Shown piece after piece: positions 52,945 through 61,328 of a stretch of DNA of 64,000 bases. The DNA comes from Streptomyces sp. NBC_01408 (lineage in GTDB: Bacteria > Actinomycetota > Actinomycetes > Streptomycetales > Streptomycetaceae), in contig NZ_JAPEPJ010000003.1 of NCBI RefSeq assembly GCF_026340255.1, forward strand, positions 806,001-870,000. The letters run 5' to 3'. Under the pieces are notes generated by a model. It saw only the letters and a list, made by a program, of their open reading frames with translations. It ran no database searches and was not told where the DNA came from. A program made the position numbers and the translations under genes. Numbering within the stretch: position 1 is the first letter of the stretch; the number at the start of each line of letters is the position of its first letter.

Positions 52945-54534
52945 TTACTGCGGCGGGTTGCCGTGCTTGCGGGACGGCAGATCGGCGTGCTTGTTGCGGA
53001 GCATCGCGAGGGTGCTGATGAGCACCTCGCGGGTCTCGGCGGGGTCGATGACGTCGTCGACGAGGCCGCGCTCGGCGGCGTAGTACGGGTGCATCAGTTC
53101 CGCCTTGTACTCCTTGACCATCCGCGCACGCATGGCCTCGGGGTCGTCGGCGTCGGCGATCTGCTTTCGGAAGATCACGTTGGCAGCACCCTCGGCGCCC
53201 ATGACCGCGATCTCGTTCGTCGGCCACGCATACGTCAGGTCGGCGCCGATGGACTGGGAGTCCATGACGATGTACGCGCCGCCGTAGGCCTTGCGCAGGA
53301 TCAGCGAGATCCGCGGGACGGTGGCGTTGCAGTACGCGTACAGCAGCTTGGCGCCGTGGCGGATGATGCCGCCGTGCTCCTGGTCGACGCCCGGCAGGAA
53401 GCCGGGGACGTCCAGCAGCGTGATGATCGGGATGTTGAAGGCGTCGCAGAGCTGGACGAAGCGCGCGGCCTTCTCGGAGGCGTGGATGTCCAGGACACCG
53501 GCGAGGTGGCCGGGCTGGTTGGCGACGATGCCGACGACCTGGCCGTTCATCCGCCCCAGGGCGCAGATGATGTTGCGGGCCCAGCGCTCATGGACCTCCA
53601 GGTAGTCGCCGTCGTCGAGCAGCTCCTCGATGACCTTGAGCATGTCGTACGGCCGGTTGCCGTCGGCGGGCACCAGGTCCAGCAGCACGTCCGAGCGCCG
53701 GGTCTGCGGGTCGGTGCACGGCACGCACGGCGGGTACTCGCGGTTGTTCTGCGGCAGCATCGACAGCAGGTAGCGGACCTCGGCGATGCAGGTCTCCTCG
53801 TCGTCGTACGCGAAGTGCGCGACGCCCGAGGTGCCGGCGTGCACGTCCGCGCCGCCGAGACCGTTCTGGGTGATCTCCTCACCCGTGACCGCGCGGACCA
53901 CGTCCGGGCCGGTGATGAACATCTGCGAGGTGTCCCGGACCATGAACACGAAATCCGTCAGCGCCGGAGAGTACGCCGCGCCGCCCGCGCAGGGCCCGAG
54001 CATCACGCTGATCTGCGGGATCACCCCGGACGCCTTGGTGTTGCGCTGGAAGATGCCGCCGTAGCCGGCCAGCGCCGAGACGCCCTCCTGGATACGGGCG
54101 CCCGCGCCGTCGTTGAGGGAGACCAGCGGGGCACCGGCCGCGATGGCCATGTCCATGATCTTGTGGATCTTCGTCGCGTGGGCCTCGCCCAGCGCGCCGC
54201 CGAAGATCCGGAAGTCGTGCGCGTAGACGAAGACCGTACGGCCCTCGACCGTGCCCCAGCCGGTGATCACACCGTCCGTATAGGGCTTCTTGTCCTCCAG
54301 GCCGAAACCGGTCGCCCGGTGCCGGCGCAGCTGCTCCACCTCGCTGAACGAGCCCTCGTCGAGGAGGAGCGCGATGCGCTCGCGAGCGGTCAGCTTGCCC
54401 TTGGCGTGCTGCGCCTCGGTCGCACGCTCACTCGGCCCGCGCCGGGCCTGTTCCCGGATCGCCTGCAGCTCGGCCACACGCCCGTGAGCGTCCGCCGCCA
54501 CAGAGGCCCGAGAAATGTCATCCAGAACTGTCAC
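52945..54534 (-). CDS. accB: Acyl-CoA carboxylase carboxyltransferase (beta) subunit
   Basis: A 529-residue carboxyltransferase transferring carboxyl from biotin to acetyl-/propionyl-CoA. The two crotonase-like halves carry oxyanion glycines in MLGPCAGGAAYSPALTDF and RKAYGGAYIVMDSQSIGAD. The Ile after GGAY corresponds, by memory of published work, to Ile420 of S. coelicolor AccB rather than Asp422 of PccB, indicating dual acetyl/propionyl use. GTG 54532-54534 follows GGGAGGG. It is flanked by two epsilon-subunit genes on the same strand. Confidence 0.95.
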   Translation of the reverse strand: MTVLDDISRASVAADAHGRVAELQAIREQARRGPSERATEAQHAKGKLTARERIALLLDEGSFSEVEQLRRHRATGFGLEDKKPYTDGVITGWGTVEGRTVFVYAHDFRIFGGALGEAHATKIHKIMDMAIAAGAPLVSLNDGAGARIQEGVSALAGYGGIFQRNTKASGVIPQISVMLGPCAGGAAYSPALTDFVFMVRDTSQMFITGPDVVRAVTGEEITQNGLGGADVHAGTSGVAHFAYDDEETCIAEVRYLLSMLPQNNREYPPCVPCTDPQTRRSDVLLDLVPADGNRPYDMLKVIEELLDDGDYLEVHERWARNIICALGRMNGQVVGIVANQPGHLAGVLDIHASEKAARFVQLCDAFNIPIITLLDVPGFLPGVDQEHGGIIRHGAKLLYAYCNATVPRISLILRKAYGGAYIVMDSQSIGADLTYAWPTNEIAVMGAEGAANVIFRKQIADADDPEAMRARMVKEYKAELMHPYYAAERGLVDDVIDPAETREVLISTLAMLRNKHADLPSRKHGNPPQ

Positions 54535-54658
54535 GACACGTCCCTCCCTCAAGGTGCGGCCCGACCGATGCCCCTCACCATAACAAACCGCGTATGCGGT
54601 TTCTAAGGATCGGTGCATGGCGCCCACACACATCAGCCTTGGTCAAAAACCGGCGGCT

Positions 54659-54865
54659 CTACCGCCAGCTGAACGGGGACCGATAGGCCGTACTGGCCCG
54701 TTCTGGCCGCCACGACGGGGCGTCCGGCGGCTCCCCCTCGCCCCACTCCTCACTGCGCCCGGCGAGCACCGAACACAGCACCACGGTCACCGCGGCCAGC
54801 TCTTCATCACTGGCACGCCCTCGCTCGACACGGAGAGCGAACTTCTCACCGCCCGAAACGCCCAT
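54659..54865 (-). CDS. Second epsilon-like acyl-CoA carboxylase subunit
   Basis: A 68-residue protein with the epsilon-subunit pattern: FALRVERGRASDEELAAVTVVLCSVLA, then PSWRPERASTAYRSPFSWR. ATG 54863-54865 has GAGGAGGAG upstream. It is the gene before accB on the same strand (124-base gap), giving an epsilon-beta-epsilon layout. It begins in the divergent control region shared with the AfsA-like gene. It may be an alternative activator expressed under different control. Confidence 0.85.
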   Translation of the reverse strand: MGVSGGEKFALRVERGRASDEELAAVTVVLCSVLAGRSEEWGEGEPPDAPSWRPERASTAYRSPFSWR

Positions 54866-55020
54866 AACTCCTCCTCGGACCTTCGGCCACGTTCCATGAC
54901 GCGCCTCAAGGGCCACTTGAGATCCGGCAGGGGCCAAGCAGGAGCGGGAGCCGTCGGCGGAGGGTGGCCGCACGGCGCGGAGCAGGGGCGATGTCCCGGA
55001 CGGGGCTGGCCGGAATTAGA

Positions 55021-55086
55021 GCCTCCAGAAGTTCTGTCTCTGGAGGCTCGGATTCCTCTGGAAACTAAACCGGTTGGTATGTATCT
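55021..55086. promoter_or_regulatory. Divergent control region with ARE-like element and hairpin
   Basis: Two symmetric elements. GCCTCCAGA (55021-55029) and TCTGGAGGC (55039-55047) form a perfect 9-bp inverted repeat. At about 55061-55085 the sequence around AACCGGTTGGTATGT resembles autoregulatory elements (AREs) bound by gamma-butyrolactone receptors, which centre on AACCGGTT with flanking ATAC/GTAT. The region lies between the second epsilon gene (minus) and the AfsA-like gene (plus). Confidence 0.6.
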
Positions 55087-55144
55087 TTTCCAAGGCTTCG
55101 CAGCTTCACCACAACCCGTCAGCGCCGTTGGTTCAGGGGGAACA

Positions 55145-56131
55145 ATGACTGCGACTACATTCCGAGTTGAGCGACGACCGATCCCTCCGTCATGGGGGAC
55201 AGTGCAGTCGCCCTTCCTGCCCGCCGTGCCGTCCCAGCCCACTCTGACGGCCACCGTGCCCAAGGAATTGGTGCACCGGGCCGCCGTCGCCGAAGTGATG
55301 CTCACCGACTGGGAACGCCAGGACGACACCCATTTCCGGGTGGCCGCCCAATGGCCGCGCAGTCACAGCTTCTTCACTGCTGTCGACGGAGAACACCATG
55401 ATCCGCTCATGGCCGTGGAAACGATCCGCCAGGTCGGCGCGCTCCTCGGCCACGCCGAGTTCGGGATCCCCTTCGGTCAGCTCTTCCTTCTGCACGACAT
55501 CGCCGTGACCGTCCACCCGGAGCAGCTCCAGGTCCGCCAGACCCCCGCCTCGCTCGACATCGAGGTCACCTGCACCGAGGTGAAGCGGCGGGGCAGCGCC
55601 CTGGTGGCGCTGTGTTACGAGACGACGGTCCGCCGCGAAGGCCTGCCGGTCGCGACGGGACGGATCTCCTACTCCTGCACCAGCCCCGCCGTGTACCGAA
55701 GGCTGCGTCCGGCGCACGTGCTGAACGGCGCCCTGCGCCCGCTTCCGCTGACGGCGCCCGCGGCGCCGCAGAGCGTGGGACGGACCTCGCCGGCCGACGT
55801 GGTGCTCACGCCCATCGGTGAGCCGGGCCGCTGGCAGCTGCGCGTGGACACCCGCCACCCCGTGCTCTTCGACCACCCGGTCGACCACGTGCCGGGCATG
55901 CTGCTCCTGGAGGCCGCCCGGCAGGCCGCGGCCGCCGTACTGGAACGTTCCGCCTTCCTTCCCCTCGGCATCACCAGCGAGTTCGAGCGGTACGCCGAAC
56001 TCGACGCCCCCTGCTTCATCGAGGCCGAGCTCCTGGGCCGGTCCGGACGGGGCGAGGCGCAGCGGGTGCGCGTGACGGGCCATCAGGACGGCGAGCTCGT
56101 CTTCGTCTCCACCGTGACAGCGGCGCCGTAG
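55145..56131 (+). CDS. AfsA/ScbA-family gamma-butyrolactone synthase homologue
   Basis: A 328-residue protein with two AfsA hot-dog repeats: first VPKELVHRAAVAEVMLTDW to PLMAVETIRQVGALLGH, second VVLTPIGEPGRWQLRVDTRHPVLFDHPVDHVPGMLLLEAARQAA. AfsA-type enzymes join a beta-ketoacyl group to dihydroxyacetone phosphate, the key step towards A-factor-type butyrolactones. ATG 55145 follows GGGGGAACA. An ARE-like element precedes it and an ArpA-type receptor gene lies 1.1 kb downstream, the usual signalling set. Butenolide or other furan products are equally possible. Confidence 0.88.
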   Translation: MTATTFRVERRPIPPSWGTVQSPFLPAVPSQPTLTATVPKELVHRAAVAEVMLTDWERQDDTHFRVAAQWPRSHSFFTAVDGEHHDPLMAVETIRQVGALLGHAEFGIPFGQLFLLHDIAVTVHPEQLQVRQTPASLDIEVTCTEVKRRGSALVALCYETTVRREGLPVATGRISYSCTSPAVYRRLRPAHVLNGALRPLPLTAPAAPQSVGRTSPADVVLTPIGEPGRWQLRVDTRHPVLFDHPVDHVPGMLLLEAARQAAAAVLERSAFLPLGITSEFERYAELDAPCFIEAELLGRSGRGEAQRVRVTGHQDGELVFVSTVTAAP

Positions 56132-56190
56132 CCCCCGTCGATCCGGCACACCGGCCGGCCCGCACCCCGGCGCCGCCCGCACCGCACCGC

Positions 56191-56206
56191 CCGACCACGT
56201 GGTCGG
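56191..56206. terminator. Palindrome between convergent AfsA-like and reductase genes
   Basis: CCGACCACGTGGTCGG is a perfect 16-bp palindrome in the 94-base gap between convergent stops (56131 and 56226). Most likely a terminator stem; an operator is possible. Confidence 0.5.
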
Positions 56207-56225
56207 CCGGCCCGGCGCAGCGGCG

Positions 56226-57077
56226 TCAGAGCGGCATGAAGGCCGACAGCCGGGTCGCCGCCCAGTCCCGGAACGAACGTGCCGGTCGCCCCGTCAGCTC
56301 CGCGACCGTCCCCTCCACACCGGCCTTGGCCCCGTCCCGCTGCCGCAGCGCACTGCTCAGCAACGCCTCGACCACGGGCGCCGGATGGCGCTCGCTCCAC
56401 AGGGCCCGGGCCCGCTCCGGCTCCAGCTCCTCGAAACGCAGTGGACGGCCCAGAAGCTCGCCGAGCTGGGCCGTCTGCTGTGCTGCGCTGACGGCCTGCG
56501 GCCCGGTCAGCGTGTACGCCCGCCCGTGATGGTGTCCGGGCCCGGTGAGGACGCGCACCGCCACGTCCGCGATGTCGCGGGGATCGACGCATGAGTTGGC
56601 GGAGGACCCGTACAAGGACCGGACGACCTGCTCCGCGCGCACGGAGACGGACCAGGAGAGCGTGTTGGACATGAAGGAGCGGGGGCGCAGCAGCGTCCAC
56701 CCCATCCCGGACGCCCGCAGGAGGTCCTCGTTCCCGCGCTGCCACCGGGTGATGAGGTCATCGGCCAGCGGATCCGCCACGGCGGCGGCGGACAGCTTCA
56801 CCACGTGCTGCACCCCGGTGGTCCGTGCGGCCTCCAGGAAGCGGGCGTCCTGGTCCCCGGCGACGCGGTTGGTCACCAGGAGCACGGTGTGCACCCCGCT
56901 CAGCGCACGGCCGAGCGACTGCGGGTCGTCGTAGTCCCCGGGAACGGTCTCGGCCGTCGCCGGCGCCCCCTCGACGCGGTCCGGGTTCCTGGCCATGACG
57001 CGGACCGCGGGACCGGGCGGGAGCCTTCGCAGCACCTCGCGGCCGACCGTTCCCGTGGCGCCTGTCACAAGGATCAT
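56226..57077 (-). CDS. NmrA-like NAD(P)-binding reductase
   Basis: A 283-residue atypical SDR of the NmrA/NAD(P)H-binding group. Nucleotide-binding VTGATGTVGREVLRRL at the N-terminus; VRVMARNPDR and LLVTNRVAGDQDARFLEAA follow, with no obvious YxxxK catalytic pair. ATG 57075-57077 follows AGGGA. Placed between the synthase and receptor genes, it is a candidate for the reduction step of butyrolactone formation, but similar proteins also act as redox sensors or quinone reductases. Confidence 0.82.
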   Translation of the reverse strand: MILVTGATGTVGREVLRRLPPGPAVRVMARNPDRVEGAPATAETVPGDYDDPQSLGRALSGVHTVLLVTNRVAGDQDARFLEAARTTGVQHVVKLSAAAVADPLADDLITRWQRGNEDLLRASGMGWTLLRPRSFMSNTLSWSVSVRAEQVVRSLYGSSANSCVDPRDIADVAVRVLTGPGHHHGRAYTLTGPQAVSAAQQTAQLGELLGRPLRFEELEPERARALWSERHPAPVVEALLSSALRQRDGAKAGVEGTVAELTGRPARSFRDWAATRLSAFMPL

Positions 57078-57141
57078 CAGTGTCCCTACCTGAAATATGC
57101 AGAAAAAGTGGAGGAGGCTGGGCGAGGAGATCGCTCCCTGT

Positions 57142-57166
57142 AAGATACGGACTAGGCGGTATTTTC
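57142..57166. promoter_or_regulatory. ARE-like element upstream of the receptor gene
   Basis: AAGATACGGACTAGGCGGTATTTTC shows partial two-fold symmetry with ATAC and GGTATT halves, like AREs in self-regulated butyrolactone receptor promoters. It lies 48 bases before the GTG at 57214 and in the divergent reductase promoter, so both could be controlled. Confidence 0.55.
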
Positions 57167-57213
57167 CCAACGCCTTCCACGGTTACCACCGTCCCAGGGA
57201 GGGAGGACCCACA

Positions 57214-57897
57214 GTGGCCGAGCAAGTCCGAGCCATCCGCACGCGCCAGGCGATCCTGTCCGCGGCAGCGAAGATCTTCGAAGAACGCGGATACCAGTCG
57301 TCCACGATCTCCGAGATCCTCACCGCTGCCGGAGTGACCAAGGGCGCCCTGTACTTCCACTTCCAGTCGAAGGAAGAACTGGCCCAGGGAGTCCTGGCCG
57401 CGCAGGACCAGAACCTCGTCCTCCCCGACCGCGCGTCCAAGATCCAGGAGATCGTGGACATCGTCATGCTGCACACCTACCGCCTGCAGACCGACCCCAT
57501 GGTCCGGGCCGGGGTGCGCCTCACCATGGACCAGACGGCGCAGGGACTCGACCGCAGCGGCCCGTTCCGCAGCTGGGCCGCCCCCGTCCGGGCACGGCTG
57601 GAGAAGGCCCAGGCCCAGGGCGAGCTGCTCCCGCACGTCGTGCCGGCCGAGACCGCCGACGTCCTCGTGGGCACCTACGCCGGCATCCAGTCCATGTCCC
57701 AGGCCCTGAGCGACTACCAGGACCTCGTGGTCCGGGTCACCGCACTGCTGCGCCACCTCATGCCCAGCATCGTGCAGTCCTCGGTCCTCACCTCCGTGGA
57801 CATGTCCGAGAGCCGGGCTGCGCACGTCTACGCCGAAGCCGTCGCGTACTCCCAGGTGCCGGCCGACGCCGAGGAAGCGGCGGTCGCGGCCGGCTGA
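57214..57897 (+). CDS. TetR-family gamma-butyrolactone receptor (ArpA/ScbR type)
   Basis: A 227-residue DNA-binding receptor. The N-terminal HTH is TRQAILSAAAKIFEERGYQ and TISEILTAAGVTKGALYFHFQSKEELAQGVL, the hallmark of ArpA-like proteins. The ligand-binding half includes the conserved Trp in GPFRSWAAPVRARLEKAQAQGEL. GTG 57214 is preceded by GGGAGGGAGGA. Context with an AfsA-like synthase supports a real receptor; a pseudo-receptor responding to antibiotics cannot be excluded. Confidence 0.9.
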   Translation: MAEQVRAIRTRQAILSAAAKIFEERGYQSSTISEILTAAGVTKGALYFHFQSKEELAQGVLAAQDQNLVLPDRASKIQEIVDIVMLHTYRLQTDPMVRAGVRLTMDQTAQGLDRSGPFRSWAAPVRARLEKAQAQGELLPHVVPAETADVLVGTYAGIQSMSQALSDYQDLVVRVTALLRHLMPSIVQSSVLTSVDMSESRAAHVYAEAVAYSQVPADAEEAAVAAG

Positions 57898-58210
57898 CCG
57901 CCACCGCCACGGGCCGGATGGTCCAGCCGGCCCTCTCCGTGCGGCTGCGCGGGGCGCCGTACTGTCCTGCCCGTCCGGTGGTTCCCGGGCTCAAAATATA
58001 CCGGTCGACCCTTTTGATTTTCGGCCGCCGCATGCCGCACCGCCCTGCCGGCCGACGGCGACGGCCCCGTCCGAGGCCAACCGCCGGCGCCCAGGCGCGC
58101 ACAGCCGTTCTCACCGGTCCCACCAGTGCAGCTCTAGCGGCGTGTGCTGGAGTCGGCGCAGCCCGCAGCCGCCCGGCCGCACGGCGCAACCTCCGACCGA
58201 GGAGAAGGCC
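57898..58210. other. Promoter region of the multicopper oxidase gene
   Basis: 313 bases. The only AT-rich part is 57991-58020, with AAAATATACCGGTCGACCC followed by TTTTGATTTT. This contains TACCGGT flanked by A/T runs and weakly resembles the ARE-like elements nearby; it could be a third receptor site or simply the promoter. No gene seen. Confidence 0.4.
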
Positions 58211-59686
58211 ATGGCCACCCGACGTACCGTGCTCAGCGCAGCCCTCGTGACGGCCGGCACCGGCACGTTCACCGTGGCTGCCCTCAAGCCGCTGCTGGGC
58301 CGGTCCGACACCGGTCCGGCCGCCCCCGCCGCCCAGGCGGTGGCCGCCGCCGCCCCGGTCGTCGAGAAGTTCCGGCTGGCGATGCCCACCATGCCGGTCC
58401 TCACCCCGTCCTCGACCGCCAACGGCGTCGACCGCTACGTGATGACGATGCGCCGGGCCCGCAAGGAGATCATCCCCGGCTTCCAGACCGAGGTCCTGAC
58501 GTACAACGGCCACTTCCCCGGCCCCGTCATCAAGGCCCGCTCCGGCCGCACGGTCTCGGTCCGCCAGTACAACGGCATCGACATGCCCACCTCGGTCCAC
58601 CTGCACGGCGCCTCGGTGCTCCCGGAGGACGACGGCTCGCCGATGGAGACCATCGCCCCGGGCGCCAACCGCACGTACACGTACCCGAACAAGCAGCCCC
58701 ACGCCTCCCTCTGGTACCACGACCACGCGCACCACATGGAGTCCGAGCACGTCTACCGCGGCCTGTCCGGCTCCTACCTGATCACCGACAACGTCGAACA
58801 GGCCCTGCCGCTGCCCTCCGGCGCGTACGACGTCCCGATCGCCATCCGCGACGCCGGCTTCGACGACCGGGGCCAGCTCCTCTACACGATGGGCGACTTC
58901 GACGGCCGCAACACGATCCTCTCCAACGGCAAGGCGTACCCGTACTTCCAGGTAGCCGCCCGCAAGTACCGCTTCCGCTTCCTGAACTCCGCCAACCTGC
59001 GCTCCTTCACCCTGCGCCTGGCCGACGGCAGCGAGCTGATCCAGATAGCCTCCGACGGCGGCCTGCTCCCCAAGCCCCACCGCACCACCGAGGTCGCCCT
59101 CTCGCCCGGCGAGCGCGCCGACGTCGTCATCGACTTCTCCCGCTACCCGGTGGGCACCCAGATCGTCCTGGAGAACACCAACCTCGGCGGCGGCCCCGTC
59201 GAGAACTTCGGCCAGGTGCTCCGCTTCGACGTGACCCGCACCGCACCCGACACCAGCTCGGTGCCCGCGGTGCTGCGCACCATGCCGGCCCTGCCGACGC
59301 CCACCGCCGAGCGGGCGGTCGTGATGCGGATGGACGAGAGCGGCGCCCCGGACGCGCTCGCGTTCCTCAACGACAAGGTCTATGACCACAACCGCATCGA
59401 CGAGTACGTCCGCCACGGCGCCAGCGAGGTCTGGACGATCACCAACGTGAACACGTTCATGCCGCACAACTTCCACATGCACCTCGTCCAGTTCCGGGTG
59501 ATCGAGCGCAACGGCCAGCCGCCGACCGCCGACGAGTCGGGGTTCAAGGACACCGTGTGGCTGATGCCGGGGGACAAGGTCAAGATCCAGGCGACCTTCG
59601 ACACCTACCGCGGCCAGTACCTGTACCACTGCCACCTGATCGACCACTCCGCCATGGGCATGATGGGCCAGTTCAAGATCACCTGA
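58211..59686 (+). CDS. Three-domain multicopper oxidase (bilirubin oxidase/phenoxazinone synthase-like)
   Basis: A 491-residue laccase-type oxidase reducing oxygen to water while oxidising phenolic or metal substrates. All copper motifs are intact: TSVHLHGAS, LWYHDHAHH, HNFHMHLVQF and the C-terminal HCHLIDHSAMGMM (T1 Cys-His-Met). The N-terminus TRRTVLSAALVTAG is a twin-arginine-like signal, fitting Tat export of a folded copper enzyme. ATG 58211 has GGAG. It lies directly after the butyrolactone receptor gene and may be its target (inference). Confidence 0.92.
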   Translation: MATRRTVLSAALVTAGTGTFTVAALKPLLGRSDTGPAAPAAQAVAAAAPVVEKFRLAMPTMPVLTPSSTANGVDRYVMTMRRARKEIIPGFQTEVLTYNGHFPGPVIKARSGRTVSVRQYNGIDMPTSVHLHGASVLPEDDGSPMETIAPGANRTYTYPNKQPHASLWYHDHAHHMESEHVYRGLSGSYLITDNVEQALPLPSGAYDVPIAIRDAGFDDRGQLLYTMGDFDGRNTILSNGKAYPYFQVAARKYRFRFLNSANLRSFTLRLADGSELIQIASDGGLLPKPHRTTEVALSPGERADVVIDFSRYPVGTQIVLENTNLGGGPVENFGQVLRFDVTRTAPDTSSVPAVLRTMPALPTPTAERAVVMRMDESGAPDALAFLNDKVYDHNRIDEYVRHGASEVWTITNVNTFMPHNFHMHLVQFRVIERNGQPPTADESGFKDTVWLMPGDKVKIQATFDTYRGQYLYHCHLIDHSAMGMMGQFKIT

Positions 59687-59693
59687 TCCCGCG

Positions 59694-59738
59694 CGACGGA
59701 GCGCCGGAGCGGCCGACGGCCACTCCGGCGCTCCGTCG
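59694..59738 (+). terminator. Terminator of the multicopper oxidase gene
   Basis: About 21-bp stem with one mismatch (59694-59714 and 59718-59738, CGACGGAGCGCCGGAG core) and a 3-base loop, eight bases after the stop. Confidence 0.85.
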
Positions 59739-59844
59739 CTCCGGCGACGCTCCACCACCCCTCGGCCCCGTCTCAGCCGCCGCACCGAAGGGTATGTGGT
59801 GCGTACACATGCCCGTCACCGCGACGACCGGAGTGAGGCCAGAC

Positions 59845-60087
59845 ATGAGACCCTCCCTTGCCCGCCGCCTGCTGCGCTCCCTCTACGGCAGCCTGGTGGC
59901 GTACGGCACGCTCTACACGGGCGGTGAACCCAGAACCGCGAACACCCCCAGCCCCGCGGCGCCCCCGCCCCCCGCCCCCCTCCGCGGCCTCACCGGCCCC
60001 GCCCGTTCCCACCCCGAACGCGTCCGCCCGGACATCCCCCTCACCCCCCTGGAACTAGCCCTCCAGCGCGAGCTGCGCTCGCGCTAG
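59845..60087 (+). CDS. DUF6059-type small protein
   Basis: An 80-residue protein: MRPSLARRLLRSLYGSLVAYG, a Pro/Ala-rich middle, and the C-terminal HPERVRPDIPLTPLELALQREL. This layout matches DUF6059, a streptomycete family of small proteins often found near signalling or antibiotic genes. ATG 59845 follows GGAGTGAGG. The N-terminal basic helix may associate with membrane. Function unknown. Confidence 0.72.
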   Translation: MRPSLARRLLRSLYGSLVAYGTLYTGGEPRTANTPSPAAPPPPAPLRGLTGPARSHPERVRPDIPLTPLELALQRELRSR

Positions 60088-60933
60088 CGCTGTGACCGGA
60101 AGGTTCCACCGGGTCGCGCGGCCCGGGCCGGCACCTCGCTGTGTTGTCGGGCCGCACGCGTACATCCAGTACCAGCCGCAGCCCTGCGCCTTGCGCTGCT
60201 TCCCCCAGGCCCCGCAGGCTTGGGGAGACCCCAGGCCCCGGACGACGCGCCCTGCCGGCCCTGCCGGCCTCGCCGACCCGTCCATCGAGCCGACGGACAT
60301 CTGCGGCTGCCCCGCGGGACGCGACGTGCCTCCAGGCGGCCGTCGCCAGAGGCCGGCCCCACGAGCGAGTTCGTCAGGACTGACCACGTAGAGGTGAGTT
60401 TCTGACCGTTCCGGTGCGCGAAGCGGAACCTACTGGCATCAGATCCGAACTGCTGCTCGATCTGGGCCTGTTCGTTCGATCCGGGATGCGGAGGGGGCGT
60501 CACTTGTGGGGGTGACCTCGCTCACACGTGTCGCCTTCTGTGGGGCGTGCGGCTCTGGTTGTTCACAGATGCCGCTCTCGCCGGTTCCCGAACGGACATA
60601 GGGGGGCAAATCAGGTTTCCGTGGGCAGCGGTCTGCTCAAAGTTTTTCGCCCCCCTGCGCGAGCAGGGGGGCGCCAAGGTGCACTCAGGCCATGAGATGC
60701 CTCTTGAATGCGGTCAGTTGGAGCTGAGCCGCCGTCCCCATGGTGGCGTGCCACGAGGGGGCATGTGGTGCGATTCGGGGCCCTGCGGAGGCGAGCTCCC
60801 GGAAGCCTGAAGAACCACAACAACTGAACAATACCTCTGACCTGGCCTCCTTGACGTGGGGGAGCTGCCTCGGTGGTCAATTCTCTGGACTTCTTCTCAC
60901 CCCGACGGCACCCCTACGCCCCAGGAGAGGGCG
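60088..60933. other. Gene-poor accessory stretch
   Basis: 846 bases in which I see no gene with both a start site and plausible codon bias. It includes lower-GC text (60375-60480 and 60780-60900). Several short open frames on both strands look random. It may be decayed sequence. Confidence 0.4.
60648..60673. other. GNRA-capped hairpin
   Basis: CGCCCCCCTGC and GCAGGGGGGCG (11 bp) enclose the loop GCGA, a stable GNRA tetraloop. The adjacent T-run is on the wrong side for a rightward terminator, so the role is unclear (structured RNA or remnant). Confidence 0.5.
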
Positions 60934-61074
60934 ATGAAGGTCGTCGGCGCTCTACCAGATCCAGGCTCTTTCCGCTGTAAGCGAGTGTGGCGCGTCGCGC
61001 CCGAACGGGTTGTTCACGAGCGCACAACGTCCGTGCGGGAGCGTGACCGTAGAGCGGGGAGGAACCCGATATGA
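60934..61074 (+). CDS. Doubtful micro-ORF 1
   Basis: 46 codons, MKVVGALPDPGSFRCKRVWRV and onward, with GGAGAGG just before the ATG. Its TGA overlaps the ATG of the next small frame (ATGA), which would be real coupling if both are translated. The composition is not typical of a Streptomyces gene and no family is recognised. Confidence 0.25.
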   Translation: MKVVGALPDPGSFRCKRVWRVAPERVVHERTTSVRERDRRAGRNPI

Positions 61075-61292
61075 GGCAGACTGATTATCGCGCGCGGAAG
61101 CCTCGGAGGACCTACCGGTTCCCCAGCCGGCAGATGGAGTTGGAGCTCTTGAACGCCGGGCGGCCAGGTTCGTACCAACTGAATAAGCAATGCACTCAGG
61201 CCGAGTTACACCCTCGGTACGGGACCTCCCGTACCGAGGGTCGAGCGAGGGCGCCCCCTGTACGGGGGGCGCCCTCGCTCATACCCCTCTGA
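61071..61292 (+). CDS. Doubtful micro-ORF 2
   Basis: 73 codons from ATG 61071 with GGGGAGGAA upstream. It is Arg-rich at the start (RARKPRRTYRFPSRQMELEL) and contains a TTA codon, rare in Streptomyces. The second half runs through two strong hairpins, arguing against it or for a truncated gene. Confidence 0.25.
   Translation: MRQTDYRARKPRRTYRFPSRQMELELLNAGRPGSYQLNKQCTQAELHPRYGTSRTEGRARAPPVRGAPSLIPL
61211..61280. terminator. Tandem hairpins
   Basis: Two adjacent perfect stems: 61211-61223 with 61228-61240 (CCCTCGGTACGGG, loop ACCT), and 61243-61258 with 61265-61280 (GAGCGAGGGCGCCCCC, 6-base loop). This looks like a double terminator isolating the next transcription unit (start 61329). Confidence 0.7.
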
Positions 61293-61328
61293 CCGGGCGG
61301 GCTTTGCCCTCCCGTACCAGGAGATGAG

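Noticed and set aside
60084..60503. 140-codon minus-strand open frame
   Set aside because: No ribosome site, random Arg/Gly/Pro composition, overlaps the end of the DUF6059 gene region.
60643..60673. GNRA hairpin as a rightward terminator
   Set aside because: The T-run precedes rather than follows the stem, so it does not fit intrinsic termination in either direction.
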